Position numbers and translations under genes: made by a program
The notes under the pieces: generated by a model
Database searches by the model: none
Told to the model about the DNA's origin: nothing
Seen by the model: only the letters and a program-made list of their open reading frames with translations
Assembly: GCA_029204225.1 (NCBI GenBank)
Contig: CM055097.1
Location: 11,114,619 to 11,178,618 of the forward strand
Reading direction: 5' to 3'
DNA from: Diphasiastrum complanatum
Taxonomy: Eukaryota > Streptophyta > Lycopodiopsida > Lycopodiales > Lycopodiaceae
DNA length: 64,000 bases
In this document: positions 54,694-64,000 of the stretch, one piece after another
How positions within the stretch are numbered: the stretch's first letter is position 1
How the letters are laid out: every line of letters begins with the position of its first letter

Positions 54694-57130
54694 TTGTTAG
54701 CTTTCAGCCCTCAGTCTAACGAAGATGTTTGCGAACACGGAATTTTTCATAAGGACTATGGTGTATTTTATAAAAAAAAAATCAGAAGCCTTCAACTGCT
54801 TCAAAATCTTCAAGGAGCGTGCAGAAAAGGAGACTGGACGGACGATCAAGGCCCTCAGGTCAGACAACGGTGGAGAACATATCTCTATCAAGTTTAAGGA
54901 GTACTACCAAAGACAAGGCATTGAGCACCAATTCATCACTCCTTACAATCCTCAGTCTAATGGCTTAGCCGAGAGGAAGAACCGAACCCTGGTTGAATCT
55001 GCCAAATGTATACTATCGCATGCATCGTTGCCCAAGAGTTTCTGGGCTGAAGCTGTCTCCACTGCAGCTTACATCTAGAACAGATGTTCGACTAAGGCCC
55101 TCTCAGGCAAGACACCCCACGAGGTGTGGACAGGCTCTAAGCCTTCTTTGAAGAACCTAAGAGTGTTTGGGTGCATTGTCTACGCACATATCCCAAAAGA
55201 CACGAGGAAGAAATTGGACTTCCAAGGTCTCAAGACCATCCTGATCGAATATACTTAATCTGATAATACTTATAAGTTATATGATCCTGATACCTAGCAA
55301 ATCTTGTATAGCCGGGATACAGTCTTTATCAAGGATAAGTTCGTCGACCTCAAAGGCAAGGATATTGCTCTAGGAGAAACTTCATCACCTGCCACTGACA
55401 CGACAGTCTGAACTTTTGGTTCAGACGTGTCCATTGTCGACCCACTTCGAGACAGCGAATCAGATGAAGATGTTACTGCTACCCAGCAACAAGTCCCAAG
55501 AGTGGTTCATCAATCTAATCCTCCCATAAGATCAAACCGAGTGCGCACACAGCCCACAAGGTATACTCCTGAGTCCGTCTATCTCTTGATAAAGGAACCG
55601 ACGACAATCGAAGAGGCACTCAACCAACCAGACTCTGATCTATGGAGAGAAGCTATGGACAAAGAGTATTCCTCTCTAATCAAGAACCAGACATGGTCAT
55701 TAGTCGAAGCTCCTATGGGCTGCAACATCATTGATTGCAAATGGATCTTTAAGATGAAATACAATGCCAATGGAACAATTGATCGAAGGAAGGCAAGACT
55801 AGTAGCACAAGGATTCACCCAGATCCTAAATGTCGACTACAGCGAGACTTTCAGTCCAGTAGTCAAACATTCGTTGATCCGAATGTTCATGTCTTATGCT
55901 GCAGCTGCCGACCTCGAAGTGCTTCAACTTGATGTACAAACAGCCTATCTGAATGGAGTTATACAAGAAGATATCTACATGATCCAACCTGAAGGATACG
56001 TTTTGGAAGGTATGAAGAATCATGTTTGTAAACTCCACAAAGCATTGTACGTCTTGAAACAGTCTACCAGTGCTTGGTTTTAGAGGATCAACACATTCCT
56101 CATTGAACAATCCTTCATTATCATCACCTTATACGTGGATGATACGTTGCTCTTCAGCAACAATACCAATATGGTCAAGGATTCAAAACAGATGTTGTTT
56201 TCAGAATTCGACATGACTGATCTGGACGAAGCTCACTTCTGTCTGAGAATTCAGATTCACAGAGACAGAGCGAGATGACTGATTTACATCACTCAACAAA
56301 GGTATCTTCACAATGTTCTTAACAGATACAATCTAATGAATTGTAAATTAGCTCACTCACCGATGGATCCAGGCCTGTACTTGTCGAAGGACCAATGTCT
56401 CCAGACTAAGCAGGAAGAAGAGCAGATGAGAGAGTATCCTTATCGACTGATTCTTGGATCTCTCATGTACGCAATGGTCTGTACAAGATCGGATATCTCT
56501 TTTGCAGTAAGCTCATTCAGCCAATACATGGCTAATCTTGGCATTACCCATTGGAAAGCTCTCATAAGAGTCATGAGATATATTCGAGCTACCATGGACC
56601 AGTGCATCTGCTATGGAGATGTCAGCAACGACAATCTTCATCAACTCAGTGGTTATTCTGATGCAAGCTGGGGAGGAGATGTAGACAATCGTAAGTTCAC
56701 ATCCGGATTTACATTCTTCTTCAACGACGGTCCTATCTCATGGAACAGTCGTAAGCAAACCTCTATCGAACTTTCTTCTACAAAAGTAGAGTATATTGCT
56801 ACTTCTCAATCCATTAAGAATGCGTTTTGGTTGAGAAATTTGCTGTCAAACATCAATATGTATCAGTACAGCCCTACAATTTTATTATGTGATAATCAGA
56901 ATACTATTGCCTTATCGGCCAACCCTAGATTTCACTCTAGGAGTAAGCACATTGAAATCAAATATCATTATATCAGGGGCAAGGTTCTCAACAAAGAGGT
57001 GAGCTTAACGTACTGTAGAACGCAAGACATGGTTGTAGATATTTTTACGAAAGCATTACGTGTTAATGCACACAATAAATTTTGTGCATTGCTCAGTCAG
57101 AAAATCAAGGCATTTTCGGATCCAGATTAA
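54694..57130 (+). pseudogene. Second copia pol: integrase end, RT, RNase H
   Basis: Starts inside integrase (KALRSDNGGEHISIKFKEYY with the second Asp; GLAERKNRTLVESAKCILSH with the Glu). Then LRVFGCIVYAHI, an acidic linker, RT (WIFKMKYNANGTIDRRKARL, YSETFSPVVKHSLIRMFMSY, LDVQTAYLNGVIQEDIYMIQ, ITLYVDDTLLFSNN) and an open RNase H frame 56336-57130 (GYSDASWGGDVDNRKFTSGF, IELSSTKVEYIATSQ, HSRSKHIEIKYHYIRG, MVVDIFTKAL). Stops occur at about 55078, 55257, 56083 and 56278. It directly abuts the previous copia. Confidence 0.93.
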
Positions 57131-57137
57131 GGGGGGG

Positions 57138-58260
57138 TGTTGGATTTATTTCCTCTACTCTCCTAAATCCCATTTTAATCTGCCTCCATTTGTGCTGCAT
57201 ATTTACTCGCGTTGTCGCACAGTTTGCATATTTACATGTAAATTCTCACAGGAGAAGAAAAGACGAAAAACGCGACATTGTATTTTTACACGTGATTTGT
57301 GACAGGTGAAAAAGACAACACTGCCTTACAAAATGCCGAAGGTGTCCTAGAAAAAGTTAAGGCATCCTGTAAATCAGTCCTAAGGCATTTCGTCAGAGTG
57401 TCGTATTTTTCGCATCTTCACCAACGTTCGTTTCAGCGAAAGCTGACGTCGCGGTCTTCTCACGCTCATTCCATGCAACTGTGCAATCATATTTGACAAC
57501 GACTGCATCCACCCACAATCTCATACAGACAGCACATCCACTTTGTACTTTCTTCATTTGCACACCTGTGACATTATGTATATAGTTTGTATACCATCTG
57601 CGCAATAATGAACGAACAATGTGTGAAAATTTAGCATCAGAAACTAATCAGAGATAGACGAAGTAGATGTCTTGTGCATTGATTCTTTACTGTTAGTAAT
57701 AAGGTTTCATTCCTTCACAGATTGGATTAGCTTTGTAGAACACGCGGTTTCGTCCACTATTGTATTGTGATCTACCGCATTATTGACGTGTATATTTGAT
57801 ATACTTAATCCGATAACAGTTCTTTGTTCTGCGTTCAGATCTATGTCAATATTGCTATGCTTATCATTATTCATTTTGTTTGTTGCTCAATTTGGTAATC
57901 TATTTTAGCACGACTAATGTTTAGTCTTGTCTTTCGTGAATCGTTCGCGACTGATTATCAGTCGAGCTCTGTCTAGATTTTCGTGAATCATTCACGACAG
58001 AAAATTTGTCTAGTTGTTCGTGACAAGTTATTCTTTTGGTGCTTTATTAAAGTTTGGCTACGTAATCAAGAACGACCGTGATTTCCATCAACTATCGTTC
58101 TGATCGTTCTGATAGGCGTAGTCATGCTTAGGAAAAGGGTTATATAGCTCATTCCACTGCGCACGAACACATTCTGTTCGAGTTTCATTTCTCGTTTGTG
58201 TTCCTCTTTCTTTCGAGCTATTTTCGTTTCTCACACACTCTCATTCTCTCTCTCCCAACA
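57138..58260 (+). repeat. 3' LTR of second copia
   Basis: Follows AAGGGGGGG; starts TGTTGGATTT and ends CTCCCAACA (inverted TGTTGG/CCAACA). 1123 bp. Related LTRs are at 60911-61611 and 17935-18870. Confidence 0.85.
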
Positions 58261-60045
58261 GTACAATCTTGTCCGGTTCTCCTGGTTTGGCAAGATTCAT
58301 TGGCTGTGTCCGAACTGGGCCATCGTAAACATCTTTCAATTCTGGCACCTGGTCTTCGGGTTCACGATGTGCTTTAGGTAACATGATAATCACATTATCT
58401 AGTGTATAGCGTTTAAAATGTTTGGGCATATCATGCCGGACTACATCTGCTTGTTCCTTTTCGAAAGGACTTGTCTTGGATCTTCGCTTAGTCTTCTTAG
58501 CAGAAATCGATCGTGGAGGTGATGATTTCCGAGACGATGATGTCTTGCTAGAACTCTGACTTACAGAATCATCCTCGACTTTTCTTTTGCCTTTATCTAG
58601 TAAGGGTGGCACATTTTTTGAATCAATCTTTTGAGAAGGATTTTCTCATTTCAGGACCGTATTATAATGTTGCTTGGCTTATTTATTTGTCATTAACCAT
58701 GTGATCTTGTCTTCCTTCAATATAACTGCTTTGGGCAGTTTTATTGTTGGTTCATCAAGAATATTATGCACTCCAAATCTGGTTGGATCCATATGATCTA
58801 GAATTAAGTTCTGCATTGTCATCATAAGTCAAGGCATGACTCACAGGAATGAGGCCATCTTCAATCGGATCGGGTATAGGTTCTATTGATATCCAAACTA
58901 CATTCAGCACATTCAATGGAAAAGTGATCGGTGTATCCAAGGTTCAATCCAATAATGAAATCTCGCTCAAATCTGACTGATTATCTTGTTGACACATATA
59001 TTTTGCTGTACAATCAATCGTTGCAAGAGCTTCATTCCAGTTGACAATATCCGTTTGAGAATCGTAATGAACTCCCAAATTTTTCTCTGGTCGGTCACAA
59101 GTATGATCCGTTGCTGATTAATCATCATCCTCTTTCTTAACCACTAGTTTGATAGTCCAAGTTGCAGGATCAACTTTGACTACACGTTCTCGATTTTCAA
59201 AAAGTGATTTTTCCAGTACCCTAGTTATGAATTACTTGTGCAACTCGTAACCATGGACGTCCCAATAGGACTCAGTAGACATTTGGTGCTTCTGGTAAGT
59301 CCATTACTACGAAAGTAATGACAAACTGTACTCCACAATTCTGACAGGTATATCTTCAACCATTCCTCGCTGACAAAGTATCGTTTGATCAGTTAGCTTA
59401 ATGGCAAAAGTCGTAGGCTTGATCTTTGTAAGGCCCCATTTTGCACATAGCTTTGTAAAAATCAGGTTAACTCCTGAATCGCCATCTATCACAATTGCTT
59501 CCTTAGAAAATTGTCTATGTTGTATCGACAGAGTGATAATTTTTTGTTCACTTTCCCAAGCGGCTTCGACATGGAGTACTTCATTGGATTTTTCAAATCC
59601 AGTACAAAAAAGTGGCTCCTGATGGACTTTTGGTTCTACTTGAGCTAACTTTTGCGCTAAGACTTCTTTTGCTTTTGGCACCAACTTCAGGAACTCTCCC
59701 AATGAAATATTGATCTTGTTAGACAAAATATTCATGAGCAATTCTGTTTGCGGTGCTTTCGGTTCAGTCATCTTAAAGGGTTCTTCATGATGATGCAACT
59801 GATCATTCCTATCTATACGTGAATTCTTTGGTGGCTGCAATTGTGAAGAACGTACTTTGGCTATTGCCTTAGCAGGTTCAAGCTCCTCTTCTTCTTGCAT
59901 ATGTTTAATCCACTGTCTCATATCCTGATATCTTTTTGTTTCTGCATGAAGGTGACTCGTGAACCTACACGGTTGCCACATGTCATGATCTAGGTGTGCA
60001 CATGGCTTGGAGTCTCTCTCCTTGGAGGTATACAAAGGACTCAAT
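58261..60045 (-). pseudogene. Ty3-gypsy gag-protease region
   Basis: Minus-strand order: WQPCRFTSHLHAETKRYQDM and a linker (60044-59650), ILSNKINISLGEFLKLVPKA, protease SKEAIVIDGDSGVNLIFTKL (catalytic D-S-G at about 59475), then in other frames LLGRPWL-type and FENRERVVKVDPATWTIKLV, and finally KHFKRYTLDNVIIMLPKAHR and a QPMNLAKPGEPDKIV linker that precedes RT. Cut at 58261 by the copia LTR. A second copy of the linker is at 63838-64000. Confidence 0.85.
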
Positions 60046-60300
60046 TGCCATCCATTCTATCTACCTAGGTGGATGGAGAGCACGTGCACGACCAAGATGA
60101 GTGCTAGCTTGAGGTAGGAGATGGCTGAGAGCCTAGGTAGTGGTATGGGACACTGTCAAGGATGGAGGTCACATCCCGCTTGATACGGTCATAGGCCAGG
60201 ACACGAAGGGTGGAGGTCCTATGGTGGGGTGGAACGTGAATCGTTCGGTCTCTTGTGGTTAACCGGCATCTGGAGGTTTGCAGTAAGTATAGAGTTGCAC
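59995..60300 (+). repeat. Gypsy LTR fragment
   Basis: Resembles 20700-21010 in order: GATGGAGAGCACGTGCACG..CCAAGATGAG, GGTATGGGACA, and TGTGGTTAACCGGCATCTGG against TGTGTTGACCGGCACCTAG. It partly overlaps the end of the gypsy gag reading. Confidence 0.6.
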
Positions 60301-60903
60301 AGTTTTTTAATTCAGTATATGACCAATCTTGGTATAACACATTGGAAGGCTCTTATTAGAGTCATGAGATATCTTCGAGCTACTATGGACTTTTGCATTT
60401 GTTATGGAGGAGTCAACAATGACAAACTCAAAATTCTCAGTGGTTTTTCAGATGCAAGTTGGGCAAGAGATATAGACACTCATAAATCCACTAAGGATTT
60501 ACATTTTTTCTCAACAATGGTCCTATTTCATGGAATAGTCGCAAGCAAACTTCGATAGCTCTATCTTCCACTGAATCAGAGTATATCGCAGTCTCTCAAG
60601 CTACAAAGGAAGCAATATGGTTGAAAAACTTACTTTTAAATATCAGTCTAAATCAATATGCTCCGACAATTCTATTTTGTGATAATCAAAGTATCATTGC
60701 TTTATCAGCCAACCCTAGGAGTGAGCACATTGAAATTAAAAATCACTATGTCAGAAGCAAAGTTCTCGACAAAGAAGTTGTAGTTTTGTCGAACACAACA
60801 TATGACAACAGATATTTTTACTAAAGCATTAAGCTTGGATGCACACACAAAATTTTGTGCAGAACTAAGTTTGAAGGTCAAAGCATTCATGGATTCAGAT
60901 TAA
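60301..60903 (+). pseudogene. Copia RNase H fragment
   Basis: ITHWKALIRVMRYLRATMDF, LSGFSDASWARDIDTHKS, then after a frameshift NGPISWNSRKQTSIALSSTE, YIAVSQATKEAIWLKNLLLN and CDNQSIIALSANPRSEHIEI. Close to 56540-57000 of the second copia, so it belongs to the same family. Followed by polypurine tract and LTR. Confidence 0.92.
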
Positions 60904-60910
60904 GGGGGAG

Positions 60911-61611
60911 TGTTGGATTATTCTCCTGATGATCGACTAATCGTTTTTAATTTTCATCCACTACATTATCCAGCTCTACAGTTTTATGCATGTTTCTACA
61001 CAGTCTGCAGAAATACACGAAAATCGCTCACAGTTGGATTCCACAAGTAAATTTTCAGAAAGTACTAACTAGATGGATGTCAGCTCACTATGGCTAACTG
61101 GCCATTATGACCTACGACCTAATTAGCTGTTTTACTGGACACCCGTTTTTGCTTAGTATAAATAGCTGATCATACATCTATTATTTCATTCATTCATGTA
61201 ATGTATTGAAGTAGAATTTAGCAGCTCTCTCAAGCTTTCAAGCTTGAACACTCTTGAGCATTCTAGCTCAGTTCTTTACAGTTCTTTTAGAGTTTTGCTA
61301 TTAGCGCTTGCTGCTTATCAACGAAAGTGCAAATCAGACAGAGTTTTCATAGATAGCTTAGAGTAGGCTTTTATCCGCAATTGTCTTGTGCTAAATCAAT
61401 CTATCCTTTATTGCGTTCAGTATTATGTCAGAATCTATGTGATCTCGTATTGCTTTTGTCTGATAATTCAATTCTTCATTGTTTGGCCACGTAATCACTT
61501 TAGCTCTGATGATTTTAAAGTTAGTTGCTAAAAGATTGAACTTGAATCTTGTCATTATGTTTTGTTCATTCAATGCTGATGTATGGTTTTCAGTCACGCT
61601 CACCCACAACA
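60911..61611 (+). repeat. Copia 3' LTR
   Basis: Follows TTAAGGGGGAG; starts TGTTGGATTATT, contains TATAAATAG near 61158 and ends CCCACAACA. 701 bp. Confidence 0.85.
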
Positions 61612-62165
61612 GTAGGATTTAAACAGGAAAAGTTGAAGCAGCAAAAAACTTTTTAGAAGACCTAAACCATATGGTAGAACATGCTAAGCGTAGCATTAGA
61701 CAAGCCTAGGATCGTGCTAAGCATTATGTAGATTCACACAGACGGATGTACAGTTTTCTCCTAGTGAGAAAGTCTTCCTTTGAGTCTCAGATGACTCTAA
61801 AACCCTCAAAAACAGGAGCGTGTCTCCTAGGTATTGTGGTCCATTTACCATCATTAGGAGAATAGGCAAAGTTTCCTATGAGCTAGAACTCCCGATCAGT
61901 ACTAAATTCATCCAGTTTTTCATGTCAGTCGATTATGAAGGGCTTTAACTAGATCAGATAATCTAGTCAGGGATAGTGTTCTGGTTTCCCTCGAGGATTC
62001 TCAGCAACTTCCACATGAGCCAGCAAGTGTTCTCGATCTTAGGGAGACGTAGACTCGTCACATATCCTGTATCAAGAATATTTAATCAACTGGAAGGATC
62101 AGACAGTTGAGAATGCCACTTGGCAGAAAGGGGCAGTATACTTCGACAATTATATCTAGGTTTTG
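61612..62165 (+). pseudogene. Ty3-gypsy integrase C-terminus and chromodomain
   Basis: VEAAKNFLEDLNHMVEHAKR, DRAKHYVDSHRRMYSF (typical of the end of integrase), then after frameshifts SPRYCGPFTI-like and a chromodomain remnant HILYQEYLINWKDQTVENAT. Followed by the polypurine tract AAGGAGGAGGGAG at 62190-62202. Confidence 0.78.
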
Positions 62166-62202
62166 TCTTAGAGGACCAAGACAGTTCTTAAGGAGGAGGG
62201 AG

Positions 62203-62317
62203 TGTTACGAGACCGTAATAGTACCAACCCAATATCTGGGAACAGCTAACCGCCAGAGTCAGGCATGCATGCATACCATGTAGTTGGTATGAGGGCCAGT
62301 AATGCCCATGCGGATAC
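62203..62317 (+). repeat. Start of gypsy 3' LTR (right end not defined)
   Basis: TGTTACGAGACCG directly after the polypurine tract. The true end is unknown; the LTR may extend into the following ORF. Confidence 0.55.
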
Positions 62318-62965
62318 ATGCATACACATGCAAACACATGCATGAAAGTATATATGCTTCTCTTCCTTTGCTTGATATGCTATCTTGCTTCATTGAAATT
62401 TTTTGGATCTCAAAGTTCAAGAAAAGCTATACTAGTTTTGTATGATGCTTATGGTATGGACATGTTTCTTGTCATTATTGACTTAGATATGTTTCCAATA
62501 CTTTTTGAAAGCAAGATATTGTATTGTCAAAAGTATGCTCTTGGTTCTAGTAAGAACAAGATTGAGCTTGGTACTCACTTTTTTGAAAATCATGTTTTCA
62601 CATGTTTTGAGGCAAATTGTAAACTCCTCTTGAGATTAAGTGAAGCATCCAAAGTGGACACTTACATCCTTGAGAGAGTAACTAGCCTAAAAAAGATCAA
62701 GATAGTCTTTGATATCAAGATTAGATCCATCATGGATATAGTTCATTGTATGTGGACTAGTCAAGCTAGAAAGCATAATCTTGATAATCATCATTGTTTC
62801 ACATGTTATGATCTTGATCTCCATGATCCTTACGAGGCTTGGAAGCCTCAGATTTCTCTATTTATGGTGCATCCATCATGCAAGTGGAACTTTCAAAGCA
62901 AAGATCATCATCAAGCATGGAGGAAGCCCATGATCATAGTGGCATATTGGTGGAGCACTCTTTAA
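62318..62965 (+). CDS. Unassigned 215-codon ORF
   Basis: ATG at 62318 (other ATGs shortly after) with an N-terminal hydrophobic stretch (MLLFLCLICYLASLKFFG, about residues 13-30) that could be a signal or membrane anchor. The rest has many Lys, Ile and His residues and no domain I recognise; DLDLHDPYEAWKPQISLF is near its end. An overlapping frame (62839-63030) is also open. Long for AT-rich DNA but possibly chance within an LTR or captured sequence. Confidence 0.35.
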   Translation: MHTHANTCMKVYMLLFLCLICYLASLKFFGSQSSRKAILVLYDAYGMDMFLVIIDLDMFPILFESKILYCQKYALGSSKNKIELGTHFFENHVFTCFEANCKLLLRLSEASKVDTYILERVTSLKKIKIVFDIKIRSIMDIVHCMWTSQARKHNLDNHHCFTCYDLDLHDPYEAWKPQISLFMVHPSCKWNFQSKDHHQAWRKPMIIVAYWWSTL

Positions 62966-63837
62966 AGACATTGGCAAGAGATCTCTACCAAAGAGATCTT
63001 ATCGTGGATATGGTGAGGGTGCTGCTATGATGGATCCCTTGGCTGATCTTCACTTCTTATGCATACCAAAGGATCCACTCAAAAAGATTTACAAACTTCT
63101 CAAGTGATCTAGTACCTTTCCAAGCTATTTTTTGAGGAGTGTGAGAAATTGGCAAAAATCTAGCTTGGTATTTTTATGAAAGAAGTTTGTAAGTGAATCT
63201 CACATGTGTGGAGGATGTTCCCACTTGTGGAAAATTGTGAATTAAATTAAAAATGTTAGATATAGGGGTCTTATGTTTTTTGTATCAAGCATCTAGGTGT
63301 AGGATGTTGATAGGGTCAAATTTGGCATAGATGACAAATTATCCATTTCCAATTGTAATGCCACTATTGAGTCAAAATGGAGTAGGAGGCCAAACTCGAG
63401 CCAATTAGAGTGTAGACAAGTGTAATGCTTTTGTTTGATGAAGTTTAAGAAGTCCAATAGGATTTAGAGGTGGAACCATGAGTGGTCCAATAGAATTTAG
63501 AGGTGAATGGATCAATTGTCCAATAGGATTAAGAGGTGGAAAAAGTGTGGTCCAATCATGATTGAGCATTGTGGTAGCTCATGGATCTATTAGTATCATT
63601 GTACTTCTCATTTGGATTTAATTGATTTTGAGATTGAGTGGATTTTGTGAGTAATTGGTTTTCTAGCTTTCTCTCTCTACTTGAGAGCTCATGATGATTT
63701 TCTCTCTCTACCTGAGGAGAGCAGCTTATTTTTACTTAGATTATTTTTGGAACTCTTCCCACACGTGTGAGAGATTCTTGTATGTCCAAGCAAAACAATC
63801 TTAGTACCTGATCAATAATTTTCTTAATGCTTAAAAT
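62966..63837 (+). other. No recognisable gene; short repeated unit
   Basis: TCCAATAGGATTTAGAGGTGG-like units occur three times at about 63454, 63489 and 63519. Nothing else recognised. Confidence 0.55.
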
Positions 63838-64000
63838 TGTTCAGGAGTAAGTTGTGTTCCAACTTGAACAATTTTCTCTGGCTCTCCTGGTTCAACAAAA
63901 TTCATTGGCTGAGTCCTAGCTGATACATCGTAAACCTCCTTCGTTTCTGTTACTTGCTCTTTTGGTTCACGATGAGCCTTGGGTAACATAATCACAACAT
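63838..64000 (-). pseudogene. Ty3-gypsy protease-RT linker, second copy
   Basis: Minus strand from the right edge: VVIMLPKAHREPKEQ, then VYDVSARTQPMNFVEPGEPE and KIVQVGTQLTPEQF before a stop. Closely matches the linker at 58261-58420 and extends it by the segment that normally precedes RT. Confidence 0.82.

Overview
This window looks like nuclear DNA from a land plant with a large, transposon-bloated genome. The evidence is spliced genes with GT-AG introns, chloroplast-type isoprenoid chemistry, plant Ty1-copia and Ty3-gypsy chromovirus families, a plant hAT transposase and CCCTAAA telomere-like motifs. A fern or other non-angiosperm is my guess from the mix of long introns, L1-like LINEs and TC microsatellites; the sequence alone does not settle it. 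There are no bacterial features.

Only one host gene is recognisable: the 3' part of a homogentisate solanesyltransferase gene (plastoquinone biosynthesis) on the + strand. Five exons lie between 13639 and 15282. The last exon, with the stop codon, is 11.4 kb away at 26733-26807. The six exons add up to 456 nt, an exact reading frame of 151 residues plus stop. Upstream exons are not visible, so all of 1-13638 may be one further TE-filled intron.

Layout. 1-3900: a Ty3-gypsy gag (- strand) split by a short copia element (407-2961) whose RNase H segment is inverted. 4110-11034: three head-to-tail copies of one LINE family, each ending in TTAATAA-type sequence plus a (TC)n tail; the third copy is nearly full length (ORF1, ORF2 with endonuclease, reverse transcriptase and CCHC motif). 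11098-13378: a copia remnant without integrase, its reverse transcriptase interrupted by a (TG)n tract. 13639-26807: the host gene; its last intron holds a second LINE copy, a copia-type LTR, a gypsy remnant with LTR, a gag-protease element without reverse transcriptase, and a fragment of a different LINE. 28798-36964: an 8.1 kb hAT element with a 10-bp flanking duplication, a seven-exon transposase, a 1.4 kb palindrome and repeated modules. 37848-40194: a small coding-poor LTR element. 40880-46000: copia and gypsy fragments. 45851-54672: a copia element split by a 6.4 kb gypsy chromovirus with a clean 5-bp duplication (GAGCG). 54694-62200: further copia and gypsy pieces with LTRs. 62203-64000: an LTR start, an unassigned 215-codon ORF and the start of another gypsy copy.

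The most novel observation is in the LINE family. In both copies that retain the junction, ORF1 and ORF2 are in the same frame and separated by one TAG codon, there is no ATG before the endonuclease core, and a GC-rich hairpin starts exactly 6 nt after the stop, with an 11-nt loop in both. That is the layout expected for programmed stop-codon readthrough. Other notable points are the (TC)n-tail-associated LINE array, the internal inversion in the copia element, the palindrome inside the hAT element and the TE-inflated host intron. Almost all TE genes here are broken by stops or frameshifts.
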